Source: Actinomycetota bacterium (GTDB lineage: Bacteria > Actinomycetota > Acidimicrobiia > Spongiisociales > ZC4RG35). Taken from it: a DNA stretch of 9,700 bases. Location: NCBI GenBank assembly GCA_003242515.1, contig QGUS01000044.1, positions 1 to 9,700 on the forward strand. Reading direction: 5' to 3'. Under the pieces are notes generated by a model. That model worked only from the letters and a program-made list of their open reading frames with translations. It was not told where the DNA came from and did not search any database. A program made the translations under genes and the position numbers. Shown here piece by piece: positions 1-5,888 of the stretch (position 1 is its first letter; each line of letters starts with the position of its first letter).

Positions 1-414
1 AAGCAGGTCATCTCCCAACTCCAACAGCTTGATCAGGGTGCCGGTTAGGGCCGGCGGGTGGACGAAAGCGATGCGAGCCCCCCGGGCACCGGGGGGTGGC
101 GTCTCGTCGACGAGCCGGGCGCCCTGGGCCTTGAGGTGCTCCAGGGCGGTCTCGATCGACGACACGGCGAAGGCGATGTGGTGCATTCCCTCACCGTTCT
201 TCGACAGGAAACGGCCCACGGGGGTTTCGGGCCCCAGTGGCATGAGGAGCTGCACGAACGAGCCTCCCACGGGGATCATCGCCTCCTCGACCCCCTGGCT
301 CTCCACCACCTCCCGGTAGACGGGCTTGACCCCATAGCGCTCGCGGTAGCCCGCGATGGCGGCGTCGAGGTCGTGGACGGCGATGGCGACGTGGTCGAGG
401 TTGAGGAGCTTCAT
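1..414 (-). CDS. mce: methylmalonyl-CoA epimerase, 3' end outside the window
   Basis: Interconverts (2R)- and (2S)-methylmalonyl-CoA in the cytoplasm, linking propionyl-CoA carboxylation to methylmalonyl-CoA mutase and succinyl-CoA. The minus strand reads 138 codons from ATG at 414 without a stop up to the window edge, close to full length for the family (about 140-150 residues). It begins MKLLNLDHVAIAV and has the two-module VOC (glyoxalase-like) fold pattern. Likely metal ligands are His8 in LDHVAIAV, Gln55 in FVQLL, His79 in GMHHIAF and Glu132 in KLLEL; these are assigned by comparison with the known family, not by alignment here. It is divergent from the thiolase gene, with 138 bp between them. 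Upstream there is a purine-rich GAGAGA immediately before ATG, too close to be a good ribosome site, and a TACGGT hexamer at 465-460 that could be a -10. A general VOC-family enzyme is the alternative, but the match to epimerase is strong. Confidence 0.9.
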   Translation of the reverse strand, partial: MKLLNLDHVAIAVHDLDAAIAGYRERYGVKPVYREVVESQGVEEAMIPVGGSFVQLLMPLGPETPVGRFLSKNGEGMHHIAFAVSSIETALEHLKAQGARLVDETPPPGARGARIAFVHPPALTGTLIKLLELGDDLL

Positions 415-435
415 TCTCTCGGTACGTGGCAATGA

Positions 436-449
436 GTACTTGGTACTTG
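436..449. repeat. tandem 7-bp repeat in a GTAC-rich intergenic stretch
   Basis: GTACTTG occurs twice in direct tandem in the mce-thiolase intergenic region. Around it GTAC occurs five times between 422 and 487. The role is unknown; it could be an operator region for the divergent genes or an intergenic repeat remnant. Confidence 0.4.
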
Positions 450-539
450 GACTCTGACCACCGTACTCCCACCCTGGTTTCGGGTACCGGGTGCGGAGCA
501 GGCGTCGAAGCGCGACGGGCCGCACCCGTGCCGGCTCCT

Positions 540-545
540 TACAAT
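540..545 (+). promoter_or_regulatory. putative -10 element of the thiolase-glpX transcript
   Basis: TACAAT matches the -10 consensus at five of six positions and is followed by 7 bases and then the ATG at 553. This would place the transcription start at or next to the start codon, giving a leaderless mRNA. No Shine-Dalgarno sequence is present before the ATG. No clear -35 hexamer was found at 16-18 bp spacing. Confidence 0.5.
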
Positions 546-552
546 CCCTGAA

Positions 553-1713
553 ATGACCGTCATCACCGGCATCGCCCGCACCCCCATCGGGAAGTACAAC
601 GGCGCCCTCGCCACCAAGCGCGCCGTGGAGTTGGGCGGGGCGGCGATCGCGGGTGCGCTGCAGCGCTCCGGCGTCGACCCCGCGGCCGTGGACGAGGTCC
701 TCTTCGGACACGTCCTCCAGGCGGGCGAGGGCCAGATCACTTCCCGCCAGGCCGCCGTCGCCGGGGGCGTCCCCATGACCGTGCCGGCCACCACCATCAA
801 CAAGGTCTGCCTCTCGGGCATGTCCGCCATCGCCCTCGGGGACCGGGCCATCCGCCTCGGTGAGTCCCAGTTCGTCGTCGCCGGTGGCATGGAGAGCATG
901 TCCAACGCCCCGCATGTGATCCGCGAGCTCCGGTGGGGCGTCCGCATCGGCGACGCCGCCCTCGTCGACGTGATGCAGCACGATGGCCTCTTCTGCGCCT
1001 TCGACAAGTGCACGATGGGCGAGTCGTCGGACCTGAAGAACGACCGTCTCGGGATCAGCCGGGAGGAGCAGGACGAGTGGGCGGCCCGCAGCCACGAGCG
1101 CGCCGACGAGGCCACCCGCTCCGGCCACTTCGCCGGGGAGATCGTCCCCGTGGAGGGGCGCGAGGGCTTGGTCGAGGCCGACGAGGGCATCCGCCCCGGC
1201 AGCAGCGTCGAGTCGCTGGGCAAGCTGCGCCCCGCCTTCAACCCCCAGGGGACCATCACCGCCGGCAACGCCTCCCAGATCTCCGACGGCGCCGCCGCCG
1301 TGGTGCTGGCGTCGGTGGAGGCGGCCGAGGCCGTCGGCGCTCCAGTCCTGGCCCGCATCCTCGCCTACGGTCAGGTCGGCGGGGTCGACGCCACCCTCCA
1401 CGAGCGTCCCGCCGAGGCCCTCCAGGTGGCGCTGAAGAGGGCCGGTCTCTCCCCCAACGACCTCCACCTCGTCGAGATCAACGAGGCCTTCGCCGCCGTG
1501 TCCCTCTGGTCGGCGAAGCTCCTCGACATCCCACCGGAGAAGGTGAACGTCCACGGTGGAGCCGTGGCCCTCGGCCATCCGCTGGGTGCGACCGGCGCCC
1601 GCATCGTGGTCACCCTCATCAATGCCCTCATGGCCCGCGGTGGCGGCATCGGCGCCGCCGCCCTCTGTGGCGGTGGCGGCCAGGGCGACGCGATCATCGT
1701 CGAGGTGGGCTGA
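553..1713 (+). CDS. acetyl-CoA C-acetyltransferase (thiolase)
   Basis: Thiolase of 386 residues that condenses two acetyl-CoA to acetoacetyl-CoA, or cleaves a 3-ketoacyl-CoA, in the cytoplasm. All catalytic landmarks are visible: nucleophilic Cys86 in NKVCLSGMSA, the NEAF motif at 310-313, His342 in GGAVALGHPLGATGAR, and the second Cys372 in CGGGGQGDA. Length matches the usual 390-400 residues. The start at 553 is the earliest in-frame one; it lacks a Shine-Dalgarno sequence but sits just behind a -10-like TACAAT, so translation is probably leaderless. The stop TGA overlaps the glpX ATG by one base, indicating translational coupling. The divergent neighbour is methylmalonyl-CoA epimerase, an arrangement also known in Streptomyces, which supports a short acyl-CoA role. 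Family is certain; biosynthetic acetoacetyl-CoA thiolase versus degradative specificity is inferred. Confidence 0.93.
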   Translation: MTVITGIARTPIGKYNGALATKRAVELGGAAIAGALQRSGVDPAAVDEVLFGHVLQAGEGQITSRQAAVAGGVPMTVPATTINKVCLSGMSAIALGDRAIRLGESQFVVAGGMESMSNAPHVIRELRWGVRIGDAALVDVMQHDGLFCAFDKCTMGESSDLKNDRLGISREEQDEWAARSHERADEATRSGHFAGEIVPVEGREGLVEADEGIRPGSSVESLGKLRPAFNPQGTITAGNASQISDGAAAVVLASVEAAEAVGAPVLARILAYGQVGGVDATLHERPAEALQVALKRAGLSPNDLHLVEINEAFAAVSLWSAKLLDIPPEKVNVHGGAVALGHPLGATGARIVVTLINALMARGGGIGAAALCGGGGQGDAIIVEVG

Positions 1714-2708
1714 TGGCCGAGCCGATCGAGAGGAACCTCGGTCTCGACCTGGTCCGGGTCACCGAGACCGCAGCCCTCGGCGCCGCCCGCTGGCTGGGCC
1801 GTGGCGACAAGGAGGCCGTCGACCAGGCCGCCGTCGACGGCATGCGCCTCCACCTCTCCACCCTCGACATCGACGGGATCGTGGTCATCGGCGAGGGCGA
1901 AAAGGACGAGGCCCCGATGCTCTACAACGGCGAGCGGGTCGGCACCGGGCAGGGCATGGTCGTGGACGTGGCCGTGGACCCGATCGACGGCACCACGCTG
2001 ACCGCCCACGGTCTCCCCGGCGCCATCACCGTGATCGCCATCGCCGAGGGCCGGGGGACCATGTACGACCCGGGCCCGTTCGTCTACATGGACAAGATCG
2101 CCGTAGGCCCCGACGCCGCGGGCCTCATCGACCTGGACGCCCCGATCGCCGACAACCTGAAGAAGATCGCCAAGGCCCGGGGCAAGGAGATCGGCGAGCT
2201 GCGCTGCCTGATCCTCGACAGGGATCGCAACCGCCGGCACATCGAGGAGGTCCGGGCCGTCGGCGCCCGCATCTCGCTGTTCCGGGACGGCGACGTGGCC
2301 GCCGCCATCGCCACCGCCGAGGACGACGAGGAGGTCGACGTCATGCTCGGAATCGGCGGGTCACCGGAGGCGGTGATCGCCGCGGCAGCCCTCAAGTGCA
2401 TGGGCGGCGAGATCCAGTGCCGTCTCTGGGCGCGCAACGAGGAGGAGAAGCTCCGAGCACAGGACATGGGGACGGACCTGACCCGGGTGCTCACGACCAA
2501 CGACCTGGTGTCGTCGGACAACGTGTTCTTCGCGGCCACCGGCGTGACCGGCGGCGAGTTCCTCAAGCCGGTGGTGTTCACCGGGTCGGACCACGCAACC
2601 ACGCACTCCGTGATCATGCGGTCGAAGACCGGGTCGATCCGGTACATGGAGGCCAAGCACGACCTCCGTCGTCTCCGGGAGCTCTCCGAGGACGGGATCC
2701 TGGACTAG
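1713..2708 (+). CDS. glpX: fructose-1,6-bisphosphatase class II
   Basis: Hydrolyses fructose 1,6-bisphosphate to fructose 6-phosphate plus phosphate in gluconeogenesis; metal-dependent and cytoplasmic. The 331-residue protein shows the GlpX landmarks: Asp32, the IGEGEKDEAPMLYNGE block with Glu61, VDPIDGTT with Asp89, Asp92 and Thr94, ILDRDRN at 167-173, GIGGSPEAVIAAAALKC starting at 213 with Glu219, and ATGVTGG at 275-281. Length is typical for the family. The same frame stays open far upstream inside the thiolase gene, but ATG at 1713 is chosen because GlpX homology begins there (MAEPIERNLGLDLVRVTE), a GAGGTG ribosome site lies at 1702-1707, and the start overlaps the thiolase stop (TGATG). 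It forms a two-gene operon with the thiolase. Its stop codon shares a CTAG palindrome with the stop of the convergent methyltransferase remnant. Confidence 0.95.
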   Translation: MAEPIERNLGLDLVRVTETAALGAARWLGRGDKEAVDQAAVDGMRLHLSTLDIDGIVVIGEGEKDEAPMLYNGERVGTGQGMVVDVAVDPIDGTTLTAHGLPGAITVIAIAEGRGTMYDPGPFVYMDKIAVGPDAAGLIDLDAPIADNLKKIAKARGKEIGELRCLILDRDRNRRHIEEVRAVGARISLFRDGDVAAAIATAEDDEEVDVMLGIGGSPEAVIAAAALKCMGGEIQCRLWARNEEEKLRAQDMGTDLTRVLTTNDLVSSDNVFFAATGVTGGEFLKPVVFTGSDHATTHSVIMRSKTGSIRYMEAKHDLRRLRELSEDGILD

Positions 2709-2712
2709 AGCT
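2705..2712. repeat. 8-bp direct repeat, left copy
   Basis: CTAGAGCT, identical to 3040-3047. This copy contains the glpX stop (2706-2708) and the stop of the methyltransferase remnant on the other strand. The two copies bracket the remnant exactly, 335 bp start to start. Confidence 0.6.
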
Positions 2713-3040
2713 TCACCCCGCCCACGAGTAGAAAGCTGGGCGCGGTGAGGAACATCCCCGCCACCGCGGGACGGAGGTCCTCGAGGGCGTCATCCCACGA
2801 ACCGTCCTGCTCCTGGATCCGCCGCGCCGTCACCAATGGCGGGAAGACGGAGATGAACCGTTCCACCTGGTCGTCGAGGGATGCGCCGTCGGACAGGTCG
2901 ATCGTCATCGGGGTGAAGGTGAGCTCCATCCGGTCGCCGAAGAGGCCGCGGACGTGGTCCGGGTCGCCCCAGGCCAGCGGCGAGCCGGCACCCGGGGGTG
3001 GTGGCGGGAGGTACTTCTGCGTCGTCTGCTGGGTGTGACC
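2705..3040 (-). pseudogene. C-terminal remnant of a class I SAM-dependent methyltransferase
   Basis: The minus-strand frame ending at 2705 encodes about 111 residues. It has a Pro-rich stretch (KYLPPPPPGAGSPLAWG) followed by DPDHVRGLFGDRMELTF, then a helical tail with ERFISVFPPLVTARR. This resembles the C-terminal part of class I methyltransferases, where a run like PPPPG-SPLLWGDpeHVRELFGD follows the SAM-binding domain. The recognition is from memory of the family, not an alignment. The whole N-terminal Rossmann part with the glycine-rich SAM motif is missing, because the recognisable frame meets the end of recR at once. The first usable start, ATG at 2929, lies downstream of the conserved block and would give only 74 residues. 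I therefore read it as a truncated, probably non-functional gene. Alternatively it is a short expressed protein from 2929, possibly translated after recR. There is no ribosome site that decides the matter. Confidence 0.6.
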
Positions 3041-3047
3041 TAGAGCT
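3040..3047. repeat. 8-bp direct repeat, right copy
   Basis: CTAGAGCT, identical to 2705-2712. It contains the recR stop codon (TAG on the minus strand, 3042-3040). Confidence 0.6.
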
Positions 3048-3627
3048 CGGCGCGGCCGGCCAGAGCCCGGCCAAGGGTGAGCTCGTCGGCATAGTCGAGG
3101 TCGCCGCCGACCGGGAGGCCGGAGGCGAGACGGGTGACCCTCACGCCCAGGGGCTTGAACTCCCGGGCGATGTACATGGCGGTGGCGTCGCCCTCCACGG
3201 TCGGGTTGGTGGCGACGATCAGCTCGGTGACCCCCTCGAGGCGGCCCTTCAACTCGTCGAAGCGAAGCTGACCCGGGCCGATGCCGTTGATGGGTGACAG
3301 TGCCCCGCCGAGCACGTGGTAGAGGCCGCGGAACTCCTGGGTCCGCTCCACCACCACGATGTCCTGGGGACGCTCCACGACGCAGATGATCGAACGGTCC
3401 CGCCGGGGGTCACGGCAGATGGAGCAGAGGTCGCCGGAGGCGACGTTGAAGCACTGCGTGCAGGTCCCCACCTGGTCCCGCATGTCGTTGATGGCCGCGG
3501 CGAGCCGTCGGGCGTCGGCCTCATCCACCGTGAGCAGGTGGAAGGCGAGACGCTGGGCCGACTTGGCCCCGATGCCGGGGAGCCGGCTCAGCTCGTCGAC
3601 GAGACGCTGGACCGGGCCTTCGAACAT
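3040..3627 (-). CDS. recR: recombination mediator protein RecR
   Basis: RecR acts with RecF and RecO to load RecA onto single-stranded DNA at gaps. The 195-residue protein has the expected order: a helix-hairpin-helix near residues 12-32 (LPGIGAKSAQRLAFHLL), a C4 zinc finger with Cys56, Cys59, Cys68 and Cys71 (TCTQC and LCSIC), a Toprim domain from about 80 (ICVVERPQDIVVVERT, then GLYHVLGGALSPINGIGP), and the C-terminal block GLPVGGDLDYADELTLGRAL. The length is normal. ATG at 3627 overlaps the ybaB stop by one base (TGATG), which fixes the start and implies coupled translation. The frame is open far upstream inside ybaB and dnaX, but those codons carry no RecR homology. It is the last gene of the dnaX-ybaB-recR cluster and ends AEL-stop at the right-hand 8-bp repeat. 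Confidence 0.96.
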   Translation of the reverse strand: MFEGPVQRLVDELSRLPGIGAKSAQRLAFHLLTVDEADARRLAAAINDMRDQVGTCTQCFNVASGDLCSICRDPRRDRSIICVVERPQDIVVVERTQEFRGLYHVLGGALSPINGIGPGQLRFDELKGRLEGVTELIVATNPTVEGDATAMYIAREFKPLGVRVTRLASGLPVGGDLDYADELTLGRALAGRAEL

Positions 3628-3944
3628 CAGCCGAAGAGACCCCCGAGGCCACCGGTGAGGCCGCCGAGCCGTTCGGCGGCCGCGGCCGCCGCGTTCTCCA
3701 TCGCCTGGCGGATCGCCGCCACGACGAGGTCCTCGAGCATCTCGACATCCGACGGGTCGACGACCTCGGGCGAGATCTTGATCTCCAGCACCTCCTGGGA
3801 GCCGGACACGACGGCGGTGACGAGGCCGCCGCCGGCCGAGCCCTCGTAACGCTGCTGCGCCAGCTCGTTCTGGGCAGCCAGCATCTCCTGTTGCATCTGC
3901 TGCGCCTGCTTCAAGAGCTGACGCATGTCGGGGGGCCGGTTCAT
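3627..3944 (-). CDS. ybaB: YbaB/EbfC family nucleoid-associated protein
   Basis: Small DNA-binding protein of the YbaB/EbfC family, which forms dimers that bind DNA and is conserved next to recR across bacteria. The 105 residues start MNRPPDMRQLLKQAQQMQQEM, a Gln/Met-rich amphipathic helix. Then comes the small beta sheet with the family pattern GSAGGGLVTAVVSGSQEVLEIKI at about 35-57, SPEVVDP, a second long helix with DLVVAAIRQAMENA, and a Gly/Leu-rich tail (GGLTGGLGGLFG). Length is typical. ATG at 3944 has no Shine-Dalgarno sequence; instead TACCCT sits 6 bases upstream, pointing to a leaderless internal start of transcription. It lies 33 bp after the dnaX stop and overlaps recR by one base. 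Family assignment is firm; the cellular role in this organism is inferred. Confidence 0.93.
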   Translation of the reverse strand: MNRPPDMRQLLKQAQQMQQEMLAAQNELAQQRYEGSAGGGLVTAVVSGSQEVLEIKISPEVVDPSDVEMLEDLVVAAIRQAMENAAAAAAERLGGLTGGLGGLFG

Positions 3945-3950
3945 GTGGCC

Positions 3951-3956
3951 AGGGTA
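3951..3956 (-). promoter_or_regulatory. putative -10 element of an internal ybaB-recR promoter
   Basis: On the minus strand TACCCT (TAnnnT) is followed by six bases (GGCCAC) and then the ybaB ATG. Transcription would start at the A of the start codon. It lies in the 33-bp gap between dnaX and ybaB. No convincing -35 hexamer was seen. Confidence 0.45.
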
Positions 3957-3977
3957 CAGGCGGTCCGGGCCAGAAAC

Positions 3978-5699
3978 TCACTCTTCGACGACCTGGGCGC
4001 CCAGCTCGGTGACGAGCAGGGTCTCCGGGTCGACGGTCGGCCGCTCCTCGAGCTGGTTGAAGTCGATGTCCTCGGTCGACTGCGGCTCCTGACGGGTCAC
4101 GCCCCTCCCCCGGAACGCGATCCGCACCTGGGTGCCCAATAGGTCGGAGGCCTTGGTGGCGACGATGCGGGCCACCGTCTCGTCCTCCTGGAGGGAGGTG
4201 AGGTGGAAGCCGGCGGGGACCTCGAGGATCAGGGTGCGCCCCTCGACGGCGACGGGCACGGCCTCCTTGAAGAGCGCCCAGCGGCGGGCGCCGAGCAGGT
4301 CCTTCAGCGAGCCGAACAGACCGGGCCACACCCTGGTGAGGGCTTCGAGGGTCACGGGCAGCCCGGAGTCCCCGGCGGGTGCCGGCTCCGGCTCGGCCTG
4401 GGGGGCGGACGCAGCCGCCGCCGGCGGCGGGGCAGCGGGGGGCTCCGGCGCCGGGGCCGGATCGACAGGCGCCGACGCAGCCGGTGCGGGTGCCGGGCGC
4501 GACGGCGCCGGGGTCTCGGGCTGGACGTAGGCGGCGGCGCCCTGGCCGGCGAGCCTGCGCTCGATCCGGTCCATCCGGGCGATCAGCGCCTCGGGGTCGG
4601 TGGATGTCTCCGGCCGGGTCATCTTGATGAGGGCCAGCTCGGTCATCAGCCGCTCCTCCCGGCCCTCCCGGAGCTTGACCAGCGCCTCGGAGAGCAGGTC
4701 GATGGAGCGGAGGACGTCGCTGCGGGGCACGATCTCGGCGGCCTTCGTCCACATCTCGTGGACGTCCTCGGACTCGTCGGAGATCTCGGCGAGGTTGGGG
4801 GCGTACTGGGCGAGGAAGACGCCCCGGAAGAAGGAGATCGCCTCGGAGACGAAACGGCGGAGGTCGACGCCGTCGCCCGCCATCTCTGCCACCAGCTCCA
4901 GCGCCGCCTTGGCGTCGTTCTCGGCAACCGCCCTGGCCAGGGTCATCATGGCCTCGGAGCCGGAGAGGCCCAGGGCCCTCCTGACGCCCGGCGAGTCGAC
5001 TTTGCCGTTGCCGAGGGCAGCCACCTGCTCGAGCAGGGACAAAGAGTCACGGACCGACCCGCCCGCATGACGGGCGATGGCCACGAGCGCGGCCGGCTCG
5101 GCCTGGTAGCCCTCCCGGTCGCAGATCGTGGAGAGGTACCCGGCGAGCTCATCGATCGCCACCGGGTGGAAGTCGAACCGCTGGGTGCGGCTGCGGATCG
5201 TGTCCAGCAGCTTGTAGGGCTCGGTGGTGGCGAGGACGAAGACGACGTGGTCCGGCGGCTCCTCCAGCGTCTTGAGGAGGGCGTTGCCGGCGGCCTTGGA
5301 GAGCATGTGGGCCTCGTCGAGGACGAACACCCGCTTCGAGGTCTCCACCGAGGCGACCGTGGTCACGCTTACCCGGATGTCACGGATGTCCTCGACGGAG
5401 TTGTGCGATGCGGCGTCGAGCTCGAGCACGTCGAGCGAGGTGCCCTCGGTGATGGCGACGCAGCTGGAGCACTCGTTGCAGGGGGTGCCGTCCTTGTGCC
5501 GGTTCTCGCAGTTGAGGGCCTTGGCGAGGATGCGGGCGGTCGTGGTCTTGCCCGTGCCGCGGGGGCCGGCGAAGAGATAGGCATGGGCGACGCGTCCCTC
5601 GGCGACCTCCCGGGCGAGGGTGGTGGTGACGTGCCCCTGGCCGATCACCTCGTCGAAGGTCTGGGGGCGGTACTTCCGGTAGAGCGCCTGGTACTCCAT
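3978..5699 (-). CDS. dnaX: DNA polymerase III subunit gamma/tau
   Basis: AAA+ clamp-loader subunit that opens and loads the beta sliding clamp and ties the loader to the polymerase at the replication fork. The 573-residue protein has Walker A GPRGTGKT at 45-52, a zinc module with Cys64, Cys74, Cys77 and Cys80, Walker B VFVLDEAH at 124-131, sensor 1 LATTEPYKL at 157-165, the arginine-finger region SRTQRFDF at 170-177 (SRT rather than the classical SRC), sensor 2 GGSVRDSLSLLEQ at 213-225, and a helical collar to about 365. A Pro/Ala-rich linker at about 386-445 leads to a C-terminal tau-like domain. ATG at 5699 starts the canonical MEYQALYRKYRPQTFDEVIGQ. It is divergent from the ABC transporter operon and heads dnaX-ybaB-recR. 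I see no A-rich slippery site, so a single product is expected. Confidence 0.97.
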   Translation of the reverse strand: MEYQALYRKYRPQTFDEVIGQGHVTTTLAREVAEGRVAHAYLFAGPRGTGKTTTARILAKALNCENRHKDGTPCNECSSCVAITEGTSLDVLELDAASHNSVEDIRDIRVSVTTVASVETSKRVFVLDEAHMLSKAAGNALLKTLEEPPDHVVFVLATTEPYKLLDTIRSRTQRFDFHPVAIDELAGYLSTICDREGYQAEPAALVAIARHAGGSVRDSLSLLEQVAALGNGKVDSPGVRRALGLSGSEAMMTLARAVAENDAKAALELVAEMAGDGVDLRRFVSEAISFFRGVFLAQYAPNLAEISDESEDVHEMWTKAAEIVPRSDVLRSIDLLSEALVKLREGREERLMTELALIKMTRPETSTDPEALIARMDRIERRLAGQGAAAYVQPETPAPSRPAPAPAASAPVDPAPAPEPPAAPPPAAAASAPQAEPEPAPAGDSGLPVTLEALTRVWPGLFGSLKDLLGARRWALFKEAVPVAVEGRTLILEVPAGFHLTSLQEDETVARIVATKASDLLGTQVRIAFRGRGVTRQEPQSTEDIDFNQLEERPTVDPETLLVTELGAQVVEE

Positions 5700-5708
5700 G
5701 CAGGGTCA

Positions 5709-5714
5709 ACCGTA
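5709..5714 (-). promoter_or_regulatory. possible -10 element for dnaX
   Basis: TACGGT (TAnnnT) on the minus strand lies 9 bases before the dnaX ATG. It also falls inside the 8-bp inverted repeat described separately. There is no clear -35 and no ribosome site, so the call is weak. A start here would give a leader of only a few bases. Confidence 0.25.
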
Positions 5715-5778
5715 CCGCCTGCGAGGGACGAGTTGCATGGCCGCTGCTTCGTGGCCGGTGGAACCGGGCACGGTACGG
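5710..5778. repeat. 8-bp inverted repeat enclosing 53 bp upstream of dnaX
   Basis: CCGTACCG at 5710-5717 and its exact reverse complement CGGTACGG at 5771-5778 enclose 53 bp. Inside there is a second hairpin, GGCCGC/GTGGCC with one G-U pair, around 5740-5757. It could be a paired operator for the divergent dnaX and ABC promoters, or a folded RNA transcribed toward dnaX. It lacks the conserved core of the signal-recognition-particle RNA. Confidence 0.4.
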
Positions 5779-5798
5779 GGCGCTGCGCGGCGCGCCCC
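5777..5798. other. strong GC hairpin in the dnaX/ABC intergenic region
   Basis: GGGGCGC (5777-5783) pairs perfectly with GCGCCCC (5792-5798) around an 8-base loop. No T run follows on either strand, so it is not a standard intrinsic terminator. It lies between the two divergent transcription units. Confidence 0.4.
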
Positions 5799-5853
5799 CT
5801 CGGTGCCTTGCAGAGAACCACCCCCGTCGCTGGGCGGCGGGGATGACAAAGGG

Positions 5854-5882
5854 TTCACCCAGCCACGCCGAGGGTCGATACT
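5854..5882 (+). promoter_or_regulatory. sigma-70-type promoter of the ABC transporter operon, leaderless
   Basis: TTCACC at 5854-5859 (four of six matches to TTGACA), a 17-bp spacer, then GATACT at 5877-5882 (four of six matches to TATAAT, including the key A2 and T6). Six bases later comes the GTG start at 5889. The predicted transcription start is the G of the start codon, so the mRNA would be leaderless. This is the clearest promoter in the window. Confidence 0.6.
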
Positions 5883-5888
5883 TCCTCC

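Noticed and set aside
933..1712. Long upstream extension of the glpX frame
   Set aside because: The translation is Arg/Pro/Gly-rich shadow sequence of the thiolase gene; GlpX homology and a ribosome site begin only at 1713.
3628..4752. Long upstream extension of the recR frame
   Set aside because: It runs antiphase through ybaB and dnaX and has the low-complexity Arg/Gly/Pro composition of GC-rich shadow frames; RecR homology starts at 3627.
3978..5699. Programmed frameshift in dnaX producing a short gamma form
   Set aside because: No A-rich slippery heptamer or similar run is seen in the gene; the Pro/Ala-rich linker is very GC-rich and read in one frame to the end.
4203..5846. 547-codon open frame antisense to dnaX
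   Set aside because: Gly/Arg/Leu/Val-rich with no recognisable motif, and it mirrors the strong dnaX coding sequence; typical of GC-rich antisense frames.
5700..5888. Signal-recognition-particle (4.5S) RNA gene upstream of dnaX
   Set aside because: The location and a GAAGCAGC string are suggestive, but the near-invariant CAGG...GGAAGG...AGCAG core and its tetraloop are not present on either strand, so I do not call it.
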